A DNA stretch of 64,000 nucleotides from Hyphomicrobiales bacterium (GTDB lineage Bacteria; Pseudomonadota; Alphaproteobacteria; Rhizobiales; Rhizobiaceae), in NCBI GenBank assembly GCA_900473185.1, contig UCKU01000051.1:1-64000 (forward strand), read 5' to 3'. Below, in pieces: positions 24,621 through 33,696 of this stretch. The position numbers and the translations under genes were made by a program. Numbering within the stretch: the first letter of the stretch is position 1; each line of letters begins with the position of its first letter. Under the pieces are notes generated by a model that saw only the letters and a list, made by a program, of their open reading frames with translations, made no database searches and was not told where the DNA came from.

Positions 24621-27257
24621 ATGCGAGTGAGGGTAGGGGTTTTGGGGCTCAACGGCGCGCGCCAAACGGGTGGGCGTACGCGACGAGCTCGGCTATCGGC
24701 GACAACAGCTTTTGCAATTTTATCTGTCATGACCGGCGCTCACGCGCAGTCGGCGCCGACCGCTCAGGTACAAGCCCAAGCGGCCGCAGCACTCCCTTTC
24801 AATATCCCGTCGCAACCCTTGGCGAGTGCGATCCGTGCGTTCGGGCGTCAATCCGGCATGCAGATCACGCTGTCATCGGCGCCTTCCGGCTCGGTAAGCA
24901 CCAGCCCCGTCGTTGGCCGATTGACGCCTGCGGCTGCGCTTGATCGAATGCTGTCGGGGACGGGGGTATCGGCCCATATTTCCGGAGATGGCGGCGCAGC
25001 GGTGATTGGCAGCGCCGAGATCGTGAATGCTATTCCGCAGGAGGATGGCGTTACCCAGCTTGCGCCGATCGTCATCAAGGGCGGCCGGCGTGCGAGTTCC
25101 GGCGCGGGCTATCGCGGCACGCCCGACTGGGTCTACGAGGAACCGGCAAGCGTCAGCGTCATCTCGAGGGAGGCTATTCAAAGCTCACCCGCCCGTAACG
25201 CGCGCGATCTGCTGGACACGGCCGCCGGCGTCTATGCCAACCGCTCCGAGGGACAGAACCCCGGCATAACGGTCAATATTCGCGGCCTCCAGGACCAGAA
25301 CCGCGTCGTCACCATGATCGACGGGGCGAGGCAGAATTTTCAGCGCAACGGGCATGGATCGACGCAGCGAACCTATGTCGAAACTGCCTTCATCCGCGAA
25401 ATCGACGTTGAAAAGAGCGGCACGTCAGGTGTTGGCGGAGCCGGCGCTCTCGGCGGCTCGGTCAATTTCCGCACCATCGAGGCCGATGACCTCATAGAAG
25501 ACGGCCGCCAATGGGGCGGCGAGTCGAACGCGACTGTTGGCACCAACGAGTTCCAGTTCGATGGCGCAAGCATGGCGGCGGTCAGACTGTCGGACAGCTT
25601 CTCGGTGCTCGGTGGCATCAGCCACAAGAAGATCGGCGCCTACGACATCGGCGAGAATGGCGACATCAAGCTTTATGACAGCTCCGTGCATGACGGCGCC
25701 GCAATCTTCACGGGGCAGGACTCCTACTCCTACCTGCTGAAGGCCGAGGCGGAACTCACCGACGATCTCGACGCATCACTGACCTGGCTTCGCAACGATT
25801 CCGACTTCAGCCAGGGCTCCTACAACAATGACGGTGACCTCGATGAAGACACGCAACAGGTCCTGAACGATACGATCACCAGCAGCTTCCATTGGGATCC
25901 CGACAGCGAGCTCATCGATCTCAACGCCCGCCTCTGGTACAACCACACGCGAAACCGCGAGAAACGCTACGGCTCCGCCATCAACGACGACGGTTTTCCC
26001 GTCAATTACGCTCTCGGCACACTGGGTTTCAGCATCGACAATACCAGCCGATTCGAGACCTCAGCCGGTTCACTTTCGCTGAATTACGGTGTCGAAGCTT
26101 TCTTCGATCGCGGCAAGACGGAGACGCTCGAGGACTACTTCCTCAATGGCGTCGACATGACGGCGACCTATACCGGCACGACTCCATCCGGCGACCGCGA
26201 TGTCTACAGCGCCTTTACCAGTGCTACATTCGAACATGACGATTGGCTGATGGCGCAGGCCGGCCTGCGCTACGACTACTATAATCTGTCGGGCGATGCA
26301 TCGCTCTACGGCCTGGAAGTCAAGACCATCGACAACCGGAGATGCCGGTTGTATTTCCCTGATGGCGTGACCTGCCGGATCTGGACAGGCACCATCGATC
26401 GCGTGACGGTCTATCCGGAAAACATCATCCCGGTCGACAATTCGGACGGCGCGCTGCTGCCCTCCGCCATGCTCGCCGTCAAACCCGTCGACTGGCTGCA
26501 GCCCTTCGCCAAATATTCGCGCAGCTTCCGTCCTCCGACAATCATGGAAACCTTCCTGACGGGCGGTCACCCGGGCGTCAATCTCGTGGAGAACGCTCCC
26601 AATCCCGATCTCGTGGCCGAAGAAGGCAACACTTTCGAGCTTGGTGTGAATGCCACGACCGACGGGCTTGTGTCTGCCGATGACAGCCTGCGCCTGAAGG
26701 CCGTCGGCTTTTATCGCGAGATCGAAAACTATATCGCACTTGGGACAGTTCATCGCGCCGAAACGGGTCGCGACTACGCCTCTTATGTCAATGTCGACGG
26801 CACGACACGCATGAAAGGCATCGAGCTGGAGGCGAGCTACGACGCAGGCAAATGGTATGCTGGCCTTTCCTATACCTATCTGAAGACGGATTTCGGCACC
26901 AGCTACAGCTATGACGGCACGAGCTACGAGATCGAGCCCTCGATCATTTTCGTGCCCCCGCGCAACAAGTTCACCATCGATGCGGGCATGCGGCTTTTCG
27001 ACGACAAGCTGACGATCGGCGGTCGCGCCACCCATGTCGGCGGCACATCGCCCAATATCGGCGTGCTGGCGAGCAACTACGTCACCAAAGACTATTCGCT
27101 CTACGACATATACGGGTCCTATGCCTTCAACGACACCGTCAAGCTCCGCTTTGCCGTCAACAACGTGACCGATGTCGCCTACGTCCCGGCGCTCGGGACC
27201 ATCAGTCTGCCCGGGCCAGGACGCACGGCGACGGCATCGCTCAACTTCAAATTCTAA
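24621..27257 (+). CDS. TonB-dependent receptor with signalling domain (HasR-like heme receptor)
   Basis: An 878-residue outer-membrane receptor. After a long n-region and signal peptide (cleavage near GAHAQ, residues 39-43) comes a secretin/TonB N-terminal signalling domain (about 58-130), then a plug (VSVISREAIQSSPARNARDLL, NIRGLQDQNRVVTMIDGARQ) and a 22-strand barrel ending in the usual aromatic residue (SLNFKF). The barrel has FRPPTIMETF and NPDLVAEEGNTFELG, as in heme/hemoglobin receptors. The TTG further upstream at 24567 would lie on the predicted transcription start. The next gene encodes a HasA-like hemophore, which makes heme the likely ligand. Confidence 0.9.
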   Translation: MRVRVGVLGLNGARQTGGRTRRARLSATTAFAILSVMTGAHAQSAPTAQVQAQAAAALPFNIPSQPLASAIRAFGRQSGMQITLSSAPSGSVSTSPVVGRLTPAAALDRMLSGTGVSAHISGDGGAAVIGSAEIVNAIPQEDGVTQLAPIVIKGGRRASSGAGYRGTPDWVYEEPASVSVISREAIQSSPARNARDLLDTAAGVYANRSEGQNPGITVNIRGLQDQNRVVTMIDGARQNFQRNGHGSTQRTYVETAFIREIDVEKSGTSGVGGAGALGGSVNFRTIEADDLIEDGRQWGGESNATVGTNEFQFDGASMAAVRLSDSFSVLGGISHKKIGAYDIGENGDIKLYDSSVHDGAAIFTGQDSYSYLLKAEAELTDDLDASLTWLRNDSDFSQGSYNNDGDLDEDTQQVLNDTITSSFHWDPDSELIDLNARLWYNHTRNREKRYGSAINDDGFPVNYALGTLGFSIDNTSRFETSAGSLSLNYGVEAFFDRGKTETLEDYFLNGVDMTATYTGTTPSGDRDVYSAFTSATFEHDDWLMAQAGLRYDYYNLSGDASLYGLEVKTIDNRRCRLYFPDGVTCRIWTGTIDRVTVYPENIIPVDNSDGALLPSAMLAVKPVDWLQPFAKYSRSFRPPTIMETFLTGGHPGVNLVENAPNPDLVAEEGNTFELGVNATTDGLVSADDSLRLKAVGFYREIENYIALGTVHRAETGRDYASYVNVDGTTRMKGIELEASYDAGKWYAGLSYTYLKTDFGTSYSYDGTSYEIEPSIIFVPPRNKFTIDAGMRLFDDKLTIGGRATHVGGTSPNIGVLASNYVTKDYSLYDIYGSYAFNDTVKLRFAVNNVTDVAYVPALGTISLPGPGRTATASLNFKF

Positions 27258-27332
27258 GCAATTTCCCGGCCGATAGGCCGCGGATACGAGGTTCGTCGAT
27301 CGACGGACAACCACCATCAATGGAGAAAGACA
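27258..27332 (+). promoter_or_regulatory. Receptor-hemophore spacer with short palindromes
   Basis: This 75-base spacer contains CGGCC-GATA-GGCCG and a 12-base palindrome CGTCGATCGACG (27294-27305) before the GGAGAAAG ribosome-binding site of the hemophore gene. Such structures may set different amounts of receptor and hemophore from one transcript. No promoter motif like those upstream was found. Confidence 0.35.
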
Positions 27333-28070
27333 ATGAGTGTAGGAATTCAAGTCCCTGCCGGTGCACCCGATTGGGTCAATTATCTCGAAACCACGTGGCT
27401 CAACTCCTTCTCATATCGCAGCCATGGCTCGTTCAGCCCAGGCTCGGCGCCTTATGACCAGTGGGTTGCCGGCAACGCCGGTACCGCACAGTCGGGCGTT
27501 ATCCTCAATGGCGATTTCAGCTATATTCCGCCGGGCGGCTTCGTCGGCTCGCTCGACACGCTGGAATTCGGCTCGCATCTGACCGGCAGCACGGCGGCCG
27601 GCTACGATGTCAGCACCGTGCTGACGTTGGACCTGTCGGACGCCACAGCCTCGACCGCGTTCACCTATGCGATCTACTATCTCTCCAACTTCGCAGACCT
27701 GACGCATCTCTACGATTATCTCGGCGAACAGGGTACGACGCAGACCGGCAATAGCGGCGGCCTCGGCGAGACCCTCTACAGCTTTGCCGGCGACGATGTG
27801 CTGACAGGCGCCGGTGCGAGCGACTTCGACACCTTCTACTATCGCGCCGATCTGAATGCCGGCGGATGGGGCGACGATACCATCACCGACTTCGTTGACG
27901 GCAACGACCTGATCGTTCTCGACGGTTATGGCTGGGATGATTACAGCGATTTCGTCACGGCTGGCGGCAGCATTTCCGGCTCGACGATCTCCTATGCCGG
28001 CAACAGCATCGATGTCGCCTTCGCAGGCGGCGGCACGCTTGACAGCTCCGATCTGATCTTCGTCGCGTGA
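27333..28070 (+). CDS. hasA: HasA-like secreted hemophore with RTX-type C-terminus
   Basis: A 245-residue protein without signal peptide, as expected for type I secretion. Residues 1-135 match the HasA plan: WVNYLETTWLNSF, the His-loop region with H31 (YRSHGSFSPG), Y64 in GDFSYIPPGG where HasA has its heme-iron Tyr, and GSLDTLEFGSHLTG. The His that supports the Tyr in classical HasA is not seen. Residues 150-245 differ from HasA: they resemble the C-terminal calcium-binding/secretion part of serralysin-type proteins (GDDVLTGAGASDFDTFYY, DTITDFVDGNDLIVLDG, DSSDLIFVA). It lies between the receptor and exporter genes, as in has loci. Heme binding is inferred. Confidence 0.8.
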   Translation: MSVGIQVPAGAPDWVNYLETTWLNSFSYRSHGSFSPGSAPYDQWVAGNAGTAQSGVILNGDFSYIPPGGFVGSLDTLEFGSHLTGSTAAGYDVSTVLTLDLSDATASTAFTYAIYYLSNFADLTHLYDYLGEQGTTQTGNSGGLGETLYSFAGDDVLTGAGASDFDTFYYRADLNAGGWGDDTITDFVDGNDLIVLDGYGWDDYSDFVTAGGSISGSTISYAGNSIDVAFAGGGTLDSSDLIFVA

Positions 28071-28077
28071 TCGGCCG

Positions 28078-29925
28078 ATGAGGAACCAGTTCTTGGTTCG
28101 GACGTCGTCGCAGCGTTTCGCTGCGGCGGCGATCCTTCCGTTGAAGACGAATGCCGTTGCCATTGCCCTCATCAGCGGCGTCATCAACCTGCTCGCGCTG
28201 ACGTCGCCGCTGTTCATGCTGCAGGTCTATGACCGCGTGCTCGCAAGCGGCAGCGTTCCGACGCTGATAGGTCTGGCGGTGCTTGCCGCCGGCCTCTATG
28301 CATTTCAGGCGGCCCTCGATATCGTCCGCGCCCGTGTCTTGTTGCGGATCGGCGAGCGGTTCGACGGAAAGCTCAGTGCCCGCGTTCATGAGGCCGTGAT
28401 CCGCCTTCCGTTGGTGAGCCGGTCGCAAGGTGACGGCCTGCAGCCGTTGCGGGATCTCGACAATGTCCGCGGCTTCGTGTCCGGCACCGGACCGACGGCC
28501 TTTTTCGACCTTCCGTGGATGCCGCTTTATCTCGGCATATGCTTCCTCTTCCATTTCTGGATCGGCGTGACGGCGCTTGCCGGCGCGATCATTCTCGTCT
28601 CGCTGACACTACTTACGAACGCCCTGTCACAAGCCCCCATCCGCGAGTCCATCACCCAGAACATGGCCCGCAACGGCCTGCTCGAAGGCACCCGTCGCAA
28701 TGCGGAAGTCGTTCGCGCGATGGGGCTGGAAACGCGGCTCACCGAACGATGGCTGAAGGTCAACGCTGCCTACCTTGCGGCCAACCGGCGGGCCGGCGAC
28801 ATTGGCGGTGGCTTGGGAAGCATGTCGAAATCGCTGCGCATGATCCTTCAGTCCGCCATCCTTGCTATCGGTGCCTATCTCGTGATCACGCAGCAGGCCA
28901 CGGGCGGTATCATGATCGCAAGCTCGATCATGATGGGCAGGGCGCTCGCACCCGTCGAACTCGCAATCGGCAACTGGAAGCCGTTTCTGATGGCACGCCA
29001 GAGCTGGGCAAGGCTTCAGGAGCTGCTTGACAAGATCCCCGAGGCCAATCCCGTCACGGCTCTGCCGCGCCCCGAACGTGAGCTGCGCATCGAGGCCGTG
29101 ACCGTCGTGCCTCCGGGCGAAAGAAAACCAACGCTCGCAGGGCTCGGTTTCTCCCTGGCCGCAGGAAGCGCACTCGGTGTGATCGGTCCGTCCGGATCTG
29201 GAAAATCGACCCTGTCGCGGATCCTCGTCGGCGCCTGGCAGCCCTCGGCAGGCAAGGTCCGGATCGATGGCGCAAGCCTTGACCAGTGGCACAGCGCCGC
29301 ACTCGGTGAGCATATCGGCTACCTCCCGCAGGGCGTGGAACTGTTCGACGGCACCATTGCAGAGAACATTTCGAGGTTCGAGGAGGCTCCTGACGCGGAA
29401 GCGATCATCGCTGCGGCGCGCACCGCCGGTGTCCATGAGCTCATTTTGAAATTCGAACTCGGCTATGAGACGCAGATCGGCGAGGCCGGAACCGCCCTCT
29501 CGGCAGGCCAGCGCCAACGCATCGGCCTTGCGCGTGCACTTTATCGCAATCCGTTTCTGGTCGTCCTTGACGAGCCCAACGCCAATCTGGACGCCGAGGG
29601 TGAAGCAGCTGTCGTCAGGGCCATCGCCGCGGTTCGCGATCGCAAGGGTATCGTTGTCGTCGTTGCTCATAGACCCAGTGCGCTTGGGATCGTCGATCAC
29701 GTGCTGATGATCGAAGCTGGCAGGCAAAAGGCGTTTGGCCCCCGCGACGAGGTTCTCTCCAAGGTTCTCAGGAGCGGTTCTGGCCTGCCGGCGGGCCGGG
29801 GCTTTCAAACAACAGGCGCCAGCATTGCACCGCTGCGGGTGATCGCAAACGTTGCCCAGGCCACATCCGATGCAGCAAGTAGCGCCGCTCCGGACAGTCA
29901 GGAGGATGCCGATGTCAGACATTGA
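28078..29925 (+). CDS. hasD: Type I secretion ABC exporter (HasD/PrtD-like)
   Basis: A 615-residue inner-membrane half-transporter with fused ATPase. The N-terminal membrane domain has about six helices (starting near INLLALTSPLFMLQVYDRVL) and the ATPase has Walker A GPSGSGKST (370-378), signature LSAGQRQR (474-481), Walker B with D498 (VVLDEPNANLD) and the switch His in VVVAHRPS. It is the PrtD/HasD type without a C39 peptidase domain. The gene begins 7 bases after the hemophore stop and overlaps the membrane-fusion gene, so it should export the HasA-like protein directly from the cytoplasm. Confidence 0.93.
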   Translation: MRNQFLVRTSSQRFAAAAILPLKTNAVAIALISGVINLLALTSPLFMLQVYDRVLASGSVPTLIGLAVLAAGLYAFQAALDIVRARVLLRIGERFDGKLSARVHEAVIRLPLVSRSQGDGLQPLRDLDNVRGFVSGTGPTAFFDLPWMPLYLGICFLFHFWIGVTALAGAIILVSLTLLTNALSQAPIRESITQNMARNGLLEGTRRNAEVVRAMGLETRLTERWLKVNAAYLAANRRAGDIGGGLGSMSKSLRMILQSAILAIGAYLVITQQATGGIMIASSIMMGRALAPVELAIGNWKPFLMARQSWARLQELLDKIPEANPVTALPRPERELRIEAVTVVPPGERKPTLAGLGFSLAAGSALGVIGPSGSGKSTLSRILVGAWQPSAGKVRIDGASLDQWHSAALGEHIGYLPQGVELFDGTIAENISRFEEAPDAEAIIAAARTAGVHELILKFELGYETQIGEAGTALSAGQRQRIGLARALYRNPFLVVLDEPNANLDAEGEAAVVRAIAAVRDRKGIVVVVAHRPSALGIVDHVLMIEAGRQKAFGPRDEVLSKVLRSGSGLPAGRGFQTTGASIAPLRVIANVAQATSDAASSAAPDSQEDADVRH

Positions 29926-31222
29926 TGACCGCGAAGTCAGCCGCTCAATCCGGCGCCACCTGATAGTGGGCGTCGTCGCCTCGCTTGCAATGGTCGGGGG
30001 CGCTGGGGCCTGGGCCTCGGTGACGGATCTTGCCGGTGCCGTGGTAGCGCCGGGGCATTTTGTCGTCGATTCCTATGTCAAGAAAGTCCAGCATCCGACG
30101 GGCGGGGTCGTTGGGGAAATCCTCGTCCAGGAGGGCGACAAGGTCGGAGCCGGTGACGTGCTCATGCGCCTTGACGCCACCCAGACCCGCGCCAACCTCG
30201 CGATCGTCACGAAGCGGCTCAACGAATTGGCGGCACGGCTGGCGCGGCTCGAAGCCGAACGTGACGACCTTGATGACATCGCTTTTCCAGACTGGCTGCT
30301 TGCCAACAATCGTGATCCTGAAGTGGCTGCTGCCATCCACAGTGAATCTCGTCTGTTCCAGTCCCGGCGCGACGCGAGGGAAGGGCAGAAAGCCCAGCTC
30401 AATCAGCGCATCGCACAGTTCGAGCATGAAATTGCCGGGCTGAAGGCGCAGGAAGTTGCTTATGGCGAGGGAATAGAGGTTCTCAATACGGAAATATCCG
30501 CTCTGAACAGGTTGCGCGAACAGGGCATCGTTTCCGATCAGCGGCTGAACGGCCTCAAGACTCAGGCTGCGACATTCGGCGGAGAACGCGGCGAGAAGAT
30601 TGCGTTCCAGGCCCAATCGGCTGGCCGGATCACGGAAACGCGGCTGCAGATCCTGCAGATCGATCAGGATCTCAGAACCGAAGTCGGTCGTGAATTGCGG
30701 GAGGTTCAGGCGCAGATCGGCGAATATGTTGAGCGCAAAGTGGCAGCCGAAGACGACCTGAAGCGCATCGATATTGTCGCTCCGCAGTCAGGCATCGTGC
30801 ACCAATTGGCGGTCCATACCGTCGGCGGGGTCATCTCTCCTGGCGATCCGATCATGCTGATCGTGCCGGAAGGGGATGATCTGGCCCTTGAAGTTCAGAT
30901 CGCGCCGAAGGATGTGGATCAAATCCAGATCGGACATACCGCCTTGTTGCGCATGACCGCCTTCAATCTTCGTACGACACCCGAACTCAACGGCCTTGTC
31001 AGCCGAATTGCGGCGGATCTGACCACCGATGAACGGTCCGGCCAGTCCTACTACCTGGTGCGCGTCGCCATTCCGCAAGCCGAAAAGGAAAAGCTGAAGA
31101 GCCTCACGCTTGTCCCCGGCATGCCAGCCGAGGTGATGATCAAAACCGGCGACCGCACCGCGCTTTCCTATCTCGTCAAACCGCTTTCCGACCAAATCTC
31201 CCGCGCGTTTCGAGAGGACTGA
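29912..31222 (+). CDS. hasE: HlyD-type membrane-fusion protein (HasE/PrtE-like)
   Basis: A 436-residue periplasmic adaptor that links the ABC exporter to TolC. One N-terminal membrane helix (about 14-35) is followed by a biotinyl-lipoyl half (VQHPTGGVVGEILVQEGDKV), a long alpha-helical hairpin (about 90-290), the second lipoyl half (IVAPQSGIVHQLAVHTVGGV) and a beta-barrel end (PGMPAEVMIKTGDRT). ATG 29912 is six bases after GGAGG and overlaps the exporter gene by 14 bases. No TolC gene and no hasB/tonB gene are present in this cluster, so both must come from elsewhere. Confidence 0.92.
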   Translation: MSDIDDREVSRSIRRHLIVGVVASLAMVGGAGAWASVTDLAGAVVAPGHFVVDSYVKKVQHPTGGVVGEILVQEGDKVGAGDVLMRLDATQTRANLAIVTKRLNELAARLARLEAERDDLDDIAFPDWLLANNRDPEVAAAIHSESRLFQSRRDAREGQKAQLNQRIAQFEHEIAGLKAQEVAYGEGIEVLNTEISALNRLREQGIVSDQRLNGLKTQAATFGGERGEKIAFQAQSAGRITETRLQILQIDQDLRTEVGRELREVQAQIGEYVERKVAAEDDLKRIDIVAPQSGIVHQLAVHTVGGVISPGDPIMLIVPEGDDLALEVQIAPKDVDQIQIGHTALLRMTAFNLRTTPELNGLVSRIAADLTTDERSGQSYYLVRVAIPQAEKEKLKSLTLVPGMPAEVMIKTGDRTALSYLVKPLSDQISRAFRED

Positions 31223-31227
31223 GGCCG

Positions 31228-31329
31228 ATGGCGATCGTTAGAAATAAAAGCGCGGCTGTCGATCGCTACCAAGCTGTCCGCGCGGTGCTGAGCGCGAACG
31301 TATGGGAAGAAGTGACAAGGGCCACGTGA
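31228..31329 (+). CDS. Very small ORF after the membrane-fusion gene
   Basis: A 33-codon frame (MAIVRNKSAAVDRYQAV...) starts 5 bases after the hasE-like stop and has a GAGG site ahead of it. It could be translated by coupling. No family is recognised, and it may be only a remnant of a gene that once followed, for example a tonB-like one. Confidence 0.25.
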   Translation: MAIVRNKSAAVDRYQAVRAVLSANVWEEVTRAT

Positions 31330-31439
31330 GCCTTGAGCGAAACGGCACAGTTTCCTGGATAGGAGAGGTTGTGCTGGATCAGATGTTTGAGCAACTCATC
31401 GGCGTTGCGCTTTTCAGTCAGCGGAAATGTCACAGTCAT
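31266..31439 (-). CDS. Small hypothetical protein with strong ribosome-binding site
   Basis: A 57-codon frame on the minus strand starting MTVTFPLTEKRNADELLKHL. A perfect GGAGGA lies 6 bases before its ATG, which is why I list it. It runs against the heme operon and overlaps the 33-codon frame on the plus strand. The first 35 residues look like a normal soluble sequence, the rest less so; it may be a truncated gene. No family recognised. Confidence 0.35.
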   Translation of the reverse strand: MTVTFPLTEKRNADELLKHLIQHNLSYPGNCAVSLKAHVALVTSSHTFALSTARTAW

Positions 31440-31797
31440 ATGTGTTCCTCCGAGGAGCAAATTGACCCTTCGGAGGGATTTAGGCTCGAATTCTTTTGCG
31501 CTGCAACAAGAAAATTTTTACCACAAAATTAAAATCGATTAGTTTTTGAGGTGGTTATTTTAAAATCGTTTTAAATCCTGCGGTGGTTCTTGGCGCCGCG
31601 CAGAGCGGCTGCGACAAAATGCACGCAGCCGGATAAGACCTTGTTAACCATCCAGGTCTCAGATGGGGAGAAGTTTAAACGTTCTACCAGAGCCGTGAGA
31701 ATGTGTTCCGCCGCGTAGGGCTTTAAATCCGCACATATCCCCTTGAGAGTCGATGCCGACGGGTGGGTTATGCGCTGGTGCGTTCTGTTCTCGGTGT
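31440..31797. other. AT-rich intergenic region
   Basis: No gene seen. Positions 31500-31580 are strongly AT-rich, with ATTTTAAAAT and TTTTAAA stretches, probably promoter DNA for the small minus-strand frame and for the penicillin-binding-protein gene. Nothing specific was identified in the remainder. Confidence 0.3.
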
Positions 31798-33528
31798 ATG
31801 GCAATGTCGATCATTCATAGTATCAGCGTAAGAAGCGGTCGGCTGGTGAAGCTCACCTTCGAATCTGCGCCCTTCACGCGGGCCGCTCGCAAGACTGCCG
31901 GAACGGCACGCCAAGCCAGAAGCCGTATTGTCACCCTCGCAGGCGTCCTCGGCATCGTCTACGTCGGAATGTTCGGCAAGCTGATCTATTATGGCCTTGC
32001 CGTCGACACGACGACATCGAGCATTCCGCCAAATCCGATTATGGCCTCCCGGCCGGATATCCTCGACCGCAACGGCGAGCTTCTGGCGACCGATATCCGC
32101 ACGGTTTCGATGTTTGCCGAGCCAAGCCATATGGTCGATGTCGATGAGGCGGTCGAGAAGCTCACACAGCTTTTCCCGGAACTCGACCGAAAGACGCTCT
32201 ACCAGAAACTGTCGGACAAGCGTTCGCAGTTCACATGGCTGCGTCGCCAACTGACGCCGAAACAGCAAAGCGAGGTTCTGGCTCTCGGCCTTCCCGCCAT
32301 CGGCTTCCGCCCCGAGGTGAAGCGCTTCTATCCTGGCGGGCGCACGGCGGCCCACATTCTCGGCTATGTCGATATCGACAACAAGGGCATGGCCGGCATG
32401 GAGAAATATCTCGACATGCAGGGCCTTTCTGATCTGGAATCCACTGGGCTTGCGGTGCGCGAAAATCTGGAGCCGGTGAAGCTGTCGATCGACATTCGGG
32501 CGCAGAACGTCGTTCATGACGTCGTCATCGATGCTATCACCACCTATAAGGGCAAGGCCGCAGGCGCCGTCATTCTCGACATCCATACGGGCGAGGTTCT
32601 GGCCATGGCTTCCGCTCCCGATTTCGACCCGAATGACCCGCAGGCGACCGGCAGCGAAGGCTGGCTGAACCGCATGTCGAACGGCACTTTCGAAATGGGC
32701 TCGACCTTCAAGACCTTCTCGATGGCATTGGCGCTCGACAGCGGCACGGTTAAACTCTCTGACAGTTTCGATGCCACCGGCCCGCTACACTACGGCGGCT
32801 TCATCATCCATGACGACCGTGACGTGCCGCGCCGCTGGCTGACCATTCCGGAGATCTTCCGCTATTCCTCCAACATCGGCACGGCGAGAATGATGGATCT
32901 TGTCGGCATGGATCGACAGAAGGACTATCTGACCCGGTTCGGGCTGCTATCGAAAATGCAGACCGAACTGCCGGAAGTGAAAACACCGACGCAGCCGAAA
33001 GTATGGAAGAAGATCAATTCGATCACGATCTCCTTCGGCCATGGTGTCGCGACCACGCCATTGCAGACGGCGGTTGCCGGTGCCGCTCTCGTCGATGGCG
33101 GCGAGCTCATAGAGCCGACGTTCCTGCCACGCTCGGCCGAGGACGCGGCGAAAACCGAGCAGCAGATCGTCAAGAAAAGCACAAGTGACACGATCCGCGC
33201 GCTCTTCAAGCTCAATGGCGAACAAGGCTCCGGGCGTACCGCCGACGTGCCCGGCTTCCATGTCGGCGGCAAGACGGGTACGGCGAACAAGGTCGTGAAC
33301 GGTCATTATTCGCACACGCTGAGCTTCAACGCCTATCTCGCGGCTTTCCCGATCGATGCGCCGAAATATGTCGTTCTGTCCTTCATTGACGAACCACTAA
33401 CCGGCCAGCACGGGCTCACCTTCGCGACGAATACCGCAGCACCCATGGTGCATGACATCATCAGCCGCGCCGCGCCCATTCTGGGCGTCGAACCGGATTT
33501 CGGGCAGAACCTGCTGGCCTCATATTGA
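31798..33528 (+). CDS. Class B penicillin-binding protein (FtsI/PBP3-like transpeptidase)
   Basis: A 576-residue D,D-transpeptidase anchored by one N-terminal helix (about 44-66). The dimerisation domain begins at SRPDILDRNGELLATDIRT and the transpeptidase domain has all three active-site motifs: S302-x-x-K (GSTFKTF), S357-S358-N359 (YSSNIGTARMM) and K492-T-G-T. The length and motifs are those of FtsI, but the surroundings are not the division (dcw) cluster, so this is probably a second copy with another role. The start is uncertain; ATGs at 31753, 31798 and 31804 are all in frame and none has a good ribosome-binding site. Confidence 0.88.
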   Translation: MAMSIIHSISVRSGRLVKLTFESAPFTRAARKTAGTARQARSRIVTLAGVLGIVYVGMFGKLIYYGLAVDTTTSSIPPNPIMASRPDILDRNGELLATDIRTVSMFAEPSHMVDVDEAVEKLTQLFPELDRKTLYQKLSDKRSQFTWLRRQLTPKQQSEVLALGLPAIGFRPEVKRFYPGGRTAAHILGYVDIDNKGMAGMEKYLDMQGLSDLESTGLAVRENLEPVKLSIDIRAQNVVHDVVIDAITTYKGKAAGAVILDIHTGEVLAMASAPDFDPNDPQATGSEGWLNRMSNGTFEMGSTFKTFSMALALDSGTVKLSDSFDATGPLHYGGFIIHDDRDVPRRWLTIPEIFRYSSNIGTARMMDLVGMDRQKDYLTRFGLLSKMQTELPEVKTPTQPKVWKKINSITISFGHGVATTPLQTAVAGAALVDGGELIEPTFLPRSAEDAAKTEQQIVKKSTSDTIRALFKLNGEQGSGRTADVPGFHVGGKTGTANKVVNGHYSHTLSFNAYLAAFPIDAPKYVVLSFIDEPLTGQHGLTFATNTAAPMVHDIISRAAPILGVEPDFGQNLLASY

Positions 33529-33696
33529 GGCTGTGCCAGGCGCGGCTTGGAATCTTCTGTGGCAGTTTTTTGCTGCTGAGGAGTGTAATTATTGACGGCA
33601 TCGTTGCCGGCAAAAGAGTTCATCGAACTTTCATCACGTTGCGTCATCTGGGCTACATACTTGCGGCCTAGGTCATGGGGCGAAGGTGCGCGCCTC

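Noticed and set aside
26070..27350. 426-codon minus-strand frame inside the receptor gene
   Set aside because: Antisense to a certain TonB-dependent receptor and without a recognisable domain.
28627..29922. 431-codon minus-strand frame opposite the exporter ATPase
   Set aside because: The plus strand has all ABC motifs; the antisense frame has none.
33528..33696. TGCCA/TGGCA pair followed by six T after the FtsI-like gene
   Set aside because: The stem is only five bases and the loop is long, so a terminator is not supported despite the T run.
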